64,000 nt of DNA from contig NC_068350.1 of assembly GCF_014633365.1 (NCBI RefSeq), forward strand, positions 38,493,119 through 38,557,118, written 5' to 3'. The notes under the pieces were generated by a model. That model ran no database searches and was not told where the DNA came from. It worked only from the letters and a program-made list of their open reading frames with translations. This document shows, in pieces, positions 1 to 10,900 of this stretch. The translations under genes and the position numbers were made by a program. The stretch comes from Diospyros lotus (lineage: Eukaryota; Streptophyta; Magnoliopsida; Ericales; Ebenaceae). The stretch's first letter is position 1. Every line of letters begins with the position of its first letter.

Positions 1-2234
1 TTTCTTTAAACTGAAATTTTGGTTGCCCTACGAATTTATAATGAAAATTACAAAACAAGTCAACAGCAAACAAATTAAAAAATCCGACAACAAATCTTGG
101 TATTAATTGATTTTGGGTGGGTGTTTTGCTAAGTACAGAAGCAATTATTGAGCTGCCAACTTACCTGCTGCTGTGTTTTGCTGTTCCCCCACTGCTCTTT
201 TTAAGCCAACATCTCTTACACTTCTTGATAACTCATTATTTCTTGTCCCATTTCTTCTTCTTTTTTTTTTAATCAATATTTTATATAATATAAAAAATAT
301 ATTATATATTGAAAGTATGATACACAATACCATATAAAAATAATATATAAAAATGAGTATTTAGTTGATTTAATTTTAATTTAATTATCGAATTTACTAA
401 ATTATTTAAATTAAATAGACTAAACTTATATTAAAAATTAAATCAAATCAACCTAATATACCCTCAAACCAAACAAATAAAAAAAAAAGTGAATTGATCA
501 AAAAATTCAAAAACCAAAAAAACTAAAAAAATAAAAATAATAAAGTGTAAAAATAACATAATTTTTGACATTTTGATCAATTTGATTTTTTTAACTTTTT
601 TCAATATGAAAATCGAACCAAATCAAAATAATTAAAATTGTCAAAGTAAAAAATCGAATCGAACTGACTTACAATTCAATCAATCGATTGAGTTCAATTC
701 TTTTAGTTTAATCAAAATATAACTCACCCCCAATGATATATATATTTTATATTGTATAAAATAATTTTCACTTTATATAAGATACTGACATCCTTAAATA
801 TCGTAAGGTTTCACTACCGAAGCTCTAAATTTATGATTCTCTTCCCATCCATTCTATTTCTTTTGGTATGATTATTTGTCTTCCAAGATAAATTATATTT
901 ATGCAATTAGATAAGAAAAAAAACTAATAAAAACTCAATAAAATAAGAAAATAAAAAAAAATCAATCCATTGGTAGGGGGTTGGCAAAACTTTTTTCTTT
1001 CATTTCTTTTTCTAGTCGAATCCATATTTAGCGACGAAACTGTCTTCTTTGTATTTGTGGCTAAAGGAACTTTTTTGTCGAATTAGGTTTAACTGAAAAA
1101 TATTTTAGTTAGTAACTCTATAAGGGTATAAGTTAAGATAAATTTGTGTGTTGACTAATTAAGTTAATGTTCATACAATATTTCGATTATGAATTAAAAT
1201 TGACTACTTAAATTCTAACTCCGAAAATTTTATTAGGGTTGAAGTATCGAGGAGAAGTACTATGCTTTGCAGAGTACTTAATATGCTTTTAACCTAGAGT
1301 TAAGATCCTATACATGGTAGACTGGCCTTTGCACATGAGAAGAGGTTGCCAATTTTTGGGACTGTGCCACAAATAATTGTCCATAGCTGGGGTTAGAGGG
1401 TACCCTTCATAGCTTTTTATGGGACTTTGGCATTGGGTTTTGGGCGAGTCACTGCCGATTAGAACTGCATCATAGGCTTATCCTCCTGCATGGTCCCTGC
1501 CAAGGGCTGCTGCCTCTTTGCATCGCCATCACCCACTAGCTCCAAATTTATGGTGCCACAAAAAAGATGGTCTGCCGTTATTGTTGATTTTGTTAGATTA
1601 GGGCTATTCTAGGGCTCATGCCCTTTGCTCCTAGCATAACTAATTCCATTTGAGTCTCGTCTCAAATTATTGGAGTCGAGTCAAACTTTGACAATAAATC
1701 TAAAATTAAAAATCAAAATACATCATATCAAATTTGGGATGAATTATTGGTGTTAGTTCTCTCGATAATCGAGAGAATATCATTTTTGTACACAATCTTT
1801 ATTTTTATTTTATAAATAAATTAATTGTGTTTTAACTTGAACCCATGACTTATTAATACGAAGAAGTAATCTTGTTATTGTTATCGCAATTTAATCTTGT
1901 GTTTTGGTTGGTACTGAATGAATTTTTTTTAAAATTATATAAAAATAATAATTCTAAATAAGAAAAGTATGCACAAATGGAATAATACCCTTAATACTAA
2001 TGATGGTGGTGTAACTTGTGGTAGCTAATAGCTAATGTAAAGTTATCCAATCGTATTAATTTAATAAATTATTGATTAAAAACCTCTGGACTTAAAATGT
2101 GATGTGGTCCCAAACCATGGGCATTAATGGGGTCTACTTGAGTCATGGCCCCTATTCTACATAAATATATATGGTTATAAACATATACTTATGGTACAAA
2201 GTGAAATTATCTAAACTATATGAGAAATAAGTAA
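1..2234. other. AT-rich intergenic DNA, no gene seen
   Basis: No coding region is supported: the only open frame (145-333, minus) is low-complexity K/I/Y-rich sequence. An AT-rich repeat at about 345-735 is listed separately. The stretch from about 1320 to 1560 is less AT-rich than its surroundings but has no coding frame or family resemblance that I can name. Confidence 0.6.
345..735. repeat. hAT-type AT-rich dispersed repeat (diverged copy)
   Basis: This is an AT-rich stretch full of motifs such as ATCGAACCAAATC and AATCGAATCGAAC. It resembles the sequences at 14756-15170 and 18880-19250, the latter in opposite orientation: for example CAAAATAATTAAAATTGTCAAA near 620-645 matches the complement of a stretch near 19010-19035. 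The right edge near 722-733 ends in CTCACCCCCAA, comparable to the CTC(A/T)CCCCTA terminus of the bounded copy at 19972-20840. The left edge is unclear and no target duplication was found. Confidence 0.4.
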
Positions 2235-2540
2235 ATATATGTGTGGGCTCAACCTCTAGGAGTAGCACCGACAATCTACTGTAAGTGTTCGAAAGTTTGG
2301 GATACCACAAATTTATGGGTTTGATTTTGCTTCTGTGCAGGACAGTATAATTGCTTATATTTATAACCTAGGAGCTAGACCTTGAGATTTGACTCGCAGG
2401 AAATTTGTCCATACACTTAAGTCGGGTCAAGGTGGATTGTGAGTTTTAAAGAGGGTAGAATGATATAGGGCAAAAAAGTTTGTCTATGATTGGAGACTCT
2501 TAAATTTTTTCATGTTACAAAATATATATATGTGTGGGCT
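2235..2540 (+). mobile_element. SINE-like retroposon with 15-bp target duplication
   Basis: A 276-bp body (2250-2525) lies between two perfect copies of ATATATGTGTGGGCT (2235-2249 and 2526-2540), which is the size of duplication left by LINE-mediated retroposition. The body contains a degenerate Pol III B-box-like GGGTTTGATTTTGC near 2318 and ends in an A/T-rich tail. It has no open reading frame. The duplication is seen directly; the tRNA-derived origin is an inference and the promoter boxes are weak. Confidence 0.55.
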
Positions 2541-4227
2541 TCCTTGTGTTTATCGTCATCAAAAACCTTATTTTACTTCTCAAATAGTGCATAGAGTATA
2601 TATTAAGTATATTTATTTTTTATTATCTAAATTTTATTAGGCCAAACGTGTCCTTTTATCACTTTTTCTAGTTTTGCTTATCTTGAATAAAGATGATTTG
2701 AGAGTTAGATTTCGTAATTTAATCTTACCTAATGGGATAAAGGTTTGTGACGCACGCGGGGGGATATAATTGGTTTAAAAAGTAAAATTATAAAAATAAA
2801 TCAAAAATATTATTTAGATACATAATTTTAACATTTGGGATGATGCTCTACATTGATGTATTGTATGTTTGTATTGATATGACACATAATTTAATATATT
2901 AATATATGAATGTCATTCAAAATATTAAATTTGAGTGTCTAAATAATATTTTCAAAAATTAAATATACAAAGTAAACATAAGATTGGGACAAATCGGAAG
3001 GAATGTATGGACTCTGCATTGTTTATGAGCTATGAGTTGGGCTATAGGTGGCCTTTGGGCTTTGAAGAAAAGCCCAAGTCTGACTGAAGATGGGCTTCTC
3101 CCTCTTGATAGTGATTTCTGACAATGACAATTTTGTGACTTTTATTATTATTTTTTCTTTGGAAAATTTGACAAAATCAGGATTTTTTTAAAAAATAAAT
3201 AAATTTGAATATAAATTAATAAATTATTACCTAATTATTTTATTTTCCATTAAAAACTATAGAAAGCAGACTCAAAATTATTTTATTAAAAAATTTATAA
3301 AAATTAGAAAAACTCTATTTTGACCTCGAAACACTTTATATATCGATCTGAACCTCACAAATAAAGTCATTGATCATCAAACTTAAACTTGTAAATTTTA
3401 TCATGTGGAATCGTTTACAAATTTTAAGATTAAACATCAAGTCAATAACCTTAGACTCGTATGATGATAATTGTAAACTTTGCTATCATTGTAAAATTAT
3501 CTTAAAAGTACAATCGAATTTAGCCATAACTTTGTTATGCTGTAGACCTAATGAAGATGTTAGAGTCAAAATAAATTTGGAATGACATCCTTTTGTTTGT
3601 TAAAAAAAAAAATTAATTATTAAAAACAGACCTATATCTTATCATATTTTTAATTATGTATCAAACTTTTAATTTTTGTTAATATGATGACCAAACTTTT
3701 AATTTATTTCAAATTTGTAACGTATCTATTAAAATTATTTGTTAAAAAAACTAATAATCTTGAATGTAACGTATATTTAACTTGTTGAAGAAATCAAATT
3801 CTTGATCGAAATGAACTAAATATTCACTTTTGGCCTATCGTGCTTTGTAGGTAGGAGATTTTTAAATAAGTAATACGGCATTTTAAACCATCTTATTTAA
3901 TTAATTCATCTTTTTAAAATCATACTATTTAATTGAGAATAATACTAGAAAAATTAAAATCTCTTTCATTGATAGATTGATGACAATACATATTTGATAT
4001 AAATTAAACGTCTAAACTTAATATTAAAAAAGTAAAAAATTAATATATAATTAAAAATATAGTAAAATAGGAGGGATTCACTTATTCTCTAAATCTTTTA
4101 GTAAATTACACATTTAATAATATATATAATATTTAAAATTTATTTTAACTAATCATAAACTGTTATGTTATTTGCCACCTCTCTAAATTTATCAATCCTA
4201 TAAATTTTAGAAACACTAACTATCAAG
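2541..4227. other. AT-rich intergenic DNA, no gene seen
   Basis: No gene is supported. The 71-codon frame at 3370-3585 has no recognisable family and lies in AT-rich sequence. A short stretch at 3040-3105 has several GGGCTT/AAGCCC motifs of the kind found in plant promoters, but no coding sequence follows it. Confidence 0.55.
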
Positions 4228-4432
4228 GTGCTATTCTAATTGCCTTCCAGGCATAAGTTAAGTGGTTGAATTATGATAAGTTGGGATTTATACCAATAAA
4301 TAATGGGTTCGACTCCTTACTTTGTGGAGTGAGATAAAGTCTCCACCTGTAATTTACCTCTTATGTCGAAATCGAAGGTATGAGTAACGGGGGATTACGC
4401 AAGGACGATAATCCTAACGTGGTATTCTAATT
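4228..4432 (+). mobile_element. tRNA-derived SINE with 14-bp target duplication
   Basis: The body at 4242-4418 (177 bp) has an A-box-like TAAGTTAAGTGGTTGAATT near 4256 and a near-consensus B box GGGTTCGACTCC near 4307, the internal Pol III promoter of tRNA-derived SINEs. It is flanked by GTGCTATTCTAATT (4228-4241) and GTGGTATTCTAATT (4419-4432), a target duplication with one mismatch. The head CCAGGCATAAGTTAAGTGG is tRNA-like. There is no coding capacity and no long A tail. Confidence 0.75.
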
Positions 4433-7400
4433 AATAAAAAATATCAAATTTTTTTAAACATGAAATCTTTTTGCTGAAAAAGATATTAATTATAGTGTGA
4501 GGTACGAAACTCATTATTACGTATGTTAATTGGGTTAAGGTAGCACGTTCACATCCTCGACAATCCTTATAATTTCTCTAATGTCAAAAAATACTTTCGA
4601 CTATATCAAAATCGAAAAAAAAGTGCTCATATATATGATTGATAATGAATTGGATCCATTTTTTTTTTTTTTGCTCTATTTTAGTAAAAGAGTCAAATAA
4701 ATTATTATATTTATTTTAAAGATTAAATTAATTACTATATCGACAAGTTTGCACACTTTAATACCAATTATCAAATTATTTATTATACTTAAAAAATTGG
4801 TTAAATAAATTATTATAATTTAATAAAAATTGAAAAATTCGATAATACCTTGACAATGTTCCATTAAATTTTAGCGTCAAAGCGATTAATCCATTTAATT
4901 AAGTAAATACATAATAGAGACTAATATAAATATATAATATATTAACGTAGAGTGTCATTCTAAATATTAAAATTAAGTGTCTAATTCTAACTTAATTTAC
5001 TTATATACTAACCACGTCATTATTACCCTTACCATTTATATGTATGTAGTAATTAACAATAGTCAAGTTGACTATAATTCACAGAGTCTAAAAAGGATGG
5101 AATTTACAAAAAAAAATGGATAGAGAAACCATTAATTATTTAATTATACTTGCCCTAACTAAGGGCCTTTGTCCTACAACTAGATATTGTTAAAGGGTTG
5201 TGTTTAAAATTTTGAGAGCTTGATTCGGGTTGTCCTACATTGGTTGGGTAGGTTTGATCCGTAAAGACCCTATAATTAAGTTGGTTAGCTTATTAAGTTG
5301 TCGTTTATTTTTTATTATAAAATAAAAATTTATGAATTTATAAAATTGAAAATTTCAAATTTTGAAATAATTAACACATTGAAAGGATGCTATGTACTAA
5401 ACAATATCTTAAATTATTGTTATTGTAGTCGGGAACTGGGAGCACAACTATAAATTTTTGTGCAAAAACTTGGCAAATTCTTAGAGAAGTTAATATTGGT
5501 TGGACTCTGCAAGTGACTCTTTTAAAGATTTCTCGGCATATATTTTCTACTTGTCTGATTTGAGCCACCTTTCATGTGTCATGAAGGCTTGAATTATGAG
5601 TATGTTTTGACACCTAAGTTATAATACTTGGGAAAATTATTTTCTCTAAATAGTCTTAAAATGTGACATTGATGGAGATCCCTTCTTCATAACGATACAT
5701 TTTATTTTTTCTTATTGTTAGGAGGATAGTATATTCCTTTGTTATTTAGTTGCTTTGATTTTCTTAATCTTTTGTTGTAGGGCTTGAGTATGCTCTAGCT
5801 TAGAGTTATATATTACTTTGGTTAGTTTTATTAAATTCTTATTTATATAAAAAAATATTGTTATTGTTGTTTTATAAAGTCGAGAAATAAAAAATAACAT
5901 GGTACATATAAATTTATAGTTTATAATAATACCCAATATATTTTTATTATCTCAAAAAATTTTCAATTTTAAATCTAAATGAAATTTTTATTGCTTTAAT
6001 TGATAAGTTGAGTCAGCTTATATGCCCTGGTACTACTTATGGCTTGTGTGGCGTGGGGTTATGAATTTTGTGAATGGCAACACTATACTTTATACATAGA
6101 TATATGTACACATTATACACAACATTCTTTGAGATTTTGGGAAAGCAATATGGCTAACCCAATTGATTATCATGAATCCTACTAACATTGCCACCCGATA
6201 TCTATAAAAGCACCAAAGTTTGAATTTTGTAACTCGAGTGGGGAGGGAGGAAAGGAGGGGAGAGGGGGGGGGGGGGAAAGGGTTGGTAGCATTTGGAGTT
6301 TGCAACAAGAAAAAGATATGTTAGGTTGGTAGATGGAAAATAGTGATAGGGCAAGATTGATATGGGTAGATGGATATTGTTATGGCCAACAAATTTAATA
6401 AAAACAACAATAGTGATATTTTCAATCTTGGTTTATTAGATATGAAAGAACTTAAAAATAATATGACAAATAGAAATTGAAGAAAAAGACAAAGTTTTGG
6501 ATTCAACCATCATGACTAAAAAGTTGGAATTTAGTTGTATGGATGACACGAAAAGAATATAGAAATATAAAAAATAAGCTTGCCACATCAATAATACTTG
6601 ATTAGACTAACAAAATCTTATTTATCAACACTACTTCAGGGTTGTTGCGACAATCATATAACCCATTGGCTAGAAGTCATTTGAGTCACTAGATTATGGT
6701 AGTTACCTCCGTTGCTTTTCACCCTCACATGAATAGTGAGGGTGATGGTCACCCCCGTTAAAGGGGGTGAACAAAATCGTTCTCAATTTTATAAGGTATT
6801 CTGGGTCTATTACTTAACACAATTGAGTCGAATAATAGTGTAATGACCCAAAAAACCCATCGTGGAAAACATGGCCCATACATTAGCATTTATACCTTAT
6901 ATTTTAAGGTGCAAAAAACTATGTCGTATAAAAGTGACCATAAAAACGTCCAAATCACATAAGAAGTTAATATAAACAAATGACCCTATTGAAGGAAAAA
7001 GATGTCATTCTAAAAAAAAAAAAAAAACCAACTTATTTCTTTCTTTTTCAAAAAAAGACAACCCATTATCTTTCTTGTACTAACTTGACCCTTAAAGGGT
7101 TTTTGGAGAACATCCCTAGGCAACCTAGAACTTTGTTTTGTAGCCGTTGATAATTAGTTAAAAATACCAATGGTGACCTTATCTAAAATTAAGTGGATTC
7201 CTCAACTAAAATACTTTTTGGTGCAAGAACTTGTAATATCTAATTAAATATGTGCTTGTTAATATAAGAGAAAGAAAAAAAGGTATTATAAAGAACATGG
7301 GAGGAGGGAGAAGTTAAAAAAAATAAAAGCAGTAGGAAAGAGGGTGTGATTGCGGTAAATGAGGATATTTTGGGTATTTTATAAATATTAAATATGATGC

Positions 7401-7520
7401 TAACAAAACAACAGGGGAGGGGGAGGAGTTAAAGGAAATAAAAGCAATTTATGGGTGTTCGCAAAAAGTAAACCTAACGGGTGGTAAATGTAATTTACGA
7501 AAACAATAATCACCGGGCGT
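4433..7520. other. AT-rich intergenic DNA upstream of the bHLH gene
   Basis: No coding region is supported. The stretch contains homopolymer runs (T at about 4660, G at 6266-6276, A at about 7010-7027) and two neighbouring hairpins at 6719-6770, listed separately. At 7290-7460 two similar stretches (GGGAGGAGGGAGAAG and GGGGAGGGGGAGGAG followed by TTAAA, AAATAAAAGCA) form a short direct duplication of about 120 bp spacing in the distal promoter. A degenerate SINE-like sequence may lie at 4500-4580. Confidence 0.5.
6719..6770. repeat. Two adjacent perfect hairpins
   Basis: TCACCCTCAC (6719-6728) pairs with GTGAGGGTGA (6736-6745) across a 7-base loop. Three bases later TCACCCCC (6749-6756) pairs with GGGGGTGA (6763-6770) across a 6-base loop. 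Both stems begin TCACC and end GGTGA. Neither is followed by a T run, and the role is unknown. Confidence 0.6.
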
Positions 7521-7529
7521 GTGAATACC

Positions 7530-7536
7530 TATAAAT
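7530..7536 (+). promoter_or_regulatory. Likely TATA box of the bHLH gene
   Basis: TATAAAT lies about 430 bp upstream of the bHLH start codon, after an AT-rich region and just before GC- and CT-rich sequence that looks like a plant 5' UTR. Transcription would begin near 7560. A TGACGTC motif follows at about 7546. Confidence 0.5.
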
Positions 7537-7645
7537 GCGGGAAAATGACGTCTCGCCTTCCATGATTAAAAACTGTGTCGCGTGGGTTCGTGTCCGGTCC
7601 CGGTCCCGGTCCCCGCCCCGCCCCTACAGCGCCCCAACACCAATG

Positions 7646-7693
7646 CCCCCCCCCCCCCCCCCTCCCCCCCCCCCCTCTCTCTCTCTCTCTCTC
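7646..7693 (+). repeat. C-tract and CT microsatellite in the bHLH 5' leader
   Basis: An almost pure C run (one T interruption) is followed by about ten CT repeats, ending at 7693. CT-rich leaders are common in plant 5' UTRs. The tract also lies inside an upstream open frame (ATG at 7562, stop at 7802-7804), where it would encode proline and then Ser-Leu repeats. Its length is likely to vary and to be error-prone in sequencing. Confidence 0.8.
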
Positions 7694-7966
7694 AACCAGC
7701 ATTATGAGATATATAGCAGCAACAACGATCTCCCAAGCAACGTGCCTTTCCCTGTGCTGCAAATGGCTAAGATTTCAGAGGTAGGGGATATGGAGCGGAA
7801 TTGACTCCCATTGAAGCGGATTGTAGAGTTCTTGTGTTGGGTCCAAGGATTGTCGGGCAATTTGGTCGAATTCCGGGTGTTTATAGGTTTTGGAAGAGAT
7901 TGACGGCGTGGAAGTTGCATTGGGGGTGGGATTTTTGCTGTAATTTGAAGGAATTTAGCCCGTTTA

Positions 7967-10900
7967 ATGGAGGGAGTTTCGGGTCCTGAGGTTGGGTGCT
8001 CGAGCGGCGGGGATAAGGCTGAAGAAATTGGAGTTGAATCGCTTCAATTCGGGGAAGATATCGAGAGATTAATGGCGGCGCCGGCGCCGGAAACTGCCAG
8101 TTCATTCACTGCTCTTCTTGAGCTTCCGGCGAACCAGGCCGTGGAGCTCTTGCACTCGCCGGATACCGACCAAGCTCCGGCGCCGCTTCCTGCCGGAGTT
8201 TGGAGTAACCGAATGCATTCCATCATTTGCACTCCGACGTTCCCCTCCAATGCTGCCCTACTAGAACGTGCCTCCAAGTTCTCGTTCTTCGCCGCCGGCA
8301 AAAACTCGGCGGAGGTGAGCTCAATTCCCGGGAATTCGAGCCCCAACCAGCAGAAAGTGAAGCAAGAACCGGCGGATTCGGATTCGAACCCAAAATACTC
8401 CGATCCGGTTGCTCCGAACAGCAATCAGAAATCGACAAAGCGAAAAGAGCGAGAGAAGAAGGTACTACACAATTACTTCCTTATCCTCAATTGGGGAATC
8501 TAGGTCTTAGGGTTTCATAACCGAATCACTGTTTTCTGATATTAGGGAAAAGGGTCGTCCAAGAAGAGCAAAAACGCCGCAAATGATGCCTCCGATGACA
8601 GCGAAAAGCTCCCGTACGTTCACGTCCGGGCTCGCCGAGGCCAGGCTACTGATAACCATAGCCTAGCGGAGAGAGTACCGTCTCAATCTCAAACTCAAAT
8701 CCATTAATTAGTTCAATTTGTATTTGTAATCGTCAATTGATCAATGCTTAATTACAGGCCAGGAGAGAGAAGATTAATGCTCGGATGAAACTACTTCAAG
8801 ACCTAGTCCCCGGATGCAACAAGGTTAGCTAATTTGTAATTGTGCCATATGGTTACTGTTGTTATTAGAATGTTGCAATGTGACACTTAATTACAAGCAT
8901 TAGCATTCTTGTGCCCAAGTTCGTGGGAATAACAAGTAAACAAATTATTTCTACTCAATCTAACATTGGATACTAATTGTTCCATCTTATATTTTGTTCT
9001 TTTAGGTGAACCTCGTGGGTTGGTATGGCTTTCTCCCGATTTAGGGTTAATTTGGTTGAAATTTGGATTATGTGAATTAGTGTGCGAAGATTTGATGTTA
9101 ACAAGTGCTATTATATCCTTCGGTTAGGCTTGTTATTAAGGGCTATGTCATTGTCACCTTTTTAGCAAAAAGGTTGTCGCTTTTGCATCAAGGGAAGTGG
9201 AAATTGGGTGGTGAAAGTGGCACATCTCCTACTCCCACTGCTTTATCTGTTTTACCCTTGTTGGGAGGGTTCAGAAGTAAGGAGTCCTTGTAAGGGTAAA
9301 TTTGTCATTTTGAACTTTAAGCTCATAACATGCTGTATACTTTTTGTTCTTTACTTTTTGGTCACTCTATGTCAGTGGCTTTACCTGTTGTGGATGAAAA
9401 GGGTTAAAGGGTATTACTGGAAACCAATTTTGTTTGGCCGATAATTTAATTGAAATGATCCTATTGCCCACCATGGGTTGATAGCAACTGTTCGTCCTTC
9501 CTGTGTAAATATGTTTAGGAAGTACATGTAACGTGCAAATTAATGCATGTTAACTTCCAAAAGGACCAAAACTAATGTGTAGTTTACAGGAGACTTCTGA
9601 AACTCTATGGGACCCATGTACTAGGAGGATTTTGATTTCTGCACTTGTGATCCAGTGGTTAGACAACAGTGCAAGGTACAATGTTATTCATCAAATTTTG
9701 GGCGTGATTCAAAATGGGTTGGCAGAAGAAGAACACTTCTTCAAGCACTTGCTCCACGACCAAACTTGTAACAATATAATACGATAATCATAACCATGAA
9801 CAAATGAATTTCATAGGGAGTGGACAATGTATGTAGACTAGAGTATATTCATTAAATTATGATTTTTTCTGAAACAATGATCCTAGACTTCATTAATATT
9901 TGATGCCAGGCCATGGTCTTTCTTCTGGGCACCACCAATACCATTATGATTTTTTTTTTTTCAAGACTTGACGTTATTCTTCATCGCTTGTGGTTGAAAA
10001 GTTAGTCGTACTGAAGTTTTGAACACTATTTTTCATGTATATTAAAGTACTCTGTGTTTCGGTGATCTTATTTCGCATTCACAGTGCTCTTTTATGTAAG
10101 TAGGATCTGGATAGACCTCTGAAGTTAGTTGGAGCTCAGAACTCAACTTATATGTAGTTTTTTACTTTTTTTGTGTGTGTTTTTTATGCAACCAACACTG
10201 GATTTGGGATTTTTACCAAAGTAGCATTGAATATTATCCGAGTCTGGGCTGAGAGAGACCTGTCAGTTTGGCAAAGGCAAATTCTGCCGATCTAAAATTG
10301 TTGGCCTTTAGGCGAATAGAAACCTGCCGGTTGGGCTGGCAGGTTTTCCTTTGCCTTGCCCAGACACTTAGCAAGTGTTTGCTTAATGGCTAAGTGTCAA
10401 CCTAGACCCGCCAGTTAGACTAGTGGATCTCTCTAGGCCGAGTATTTTTGTTAAAATCACAAAACCAGTACTAGTTGGGTAAAGAACAAAAAAAGACGTT
10501 AAAGAGAAGAAATTTTGGTGACTAATTTAGGTGCATCGTGCTAACTAATTTATTACCGAACATTTTGGTCTTATGTTTGCCTTATTTTTTTCCTTTCTTT
10601 TAAAGAGAAAAGAAAAGGAAAAGAAAAAAAAAAAAGGAAAAGAAGAAGGCACATATTCACATTTATGAGTTTATCTATATTTTGCACATGTTTATTTTAG
10701 TCATTTTAAAATTAACTTGGAAGCTTGACCCATCTTCAGATCTCTGGGAAAATCTGTTTTTTACTGATTCAGAGAAGCCAGTGAATCTCTTCTTAGCGTC
10801 CCTGTCCCTGTTAAATTTGCAGTGTGCCTTCTATTGGTTGTTAAGATGCAAATGTTTTCTAGTCCAAAGCATCAGGACAATGGGTCCACAACTAAGGCAA

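Noticed and set aside
4242..4418. tRNA gene suggested by A and B boxes
   Set aside because: The cloverleaf cannot be completed, and the target duplication shows it is a SINE.
10230..10440. Possible fold-back element in bHLH intron 3 (ACCTGCCGGTTGGGCTGGCAGG)
   Set aside because: There is a short local hairpin, but the outer arms match too weakly to define an element.
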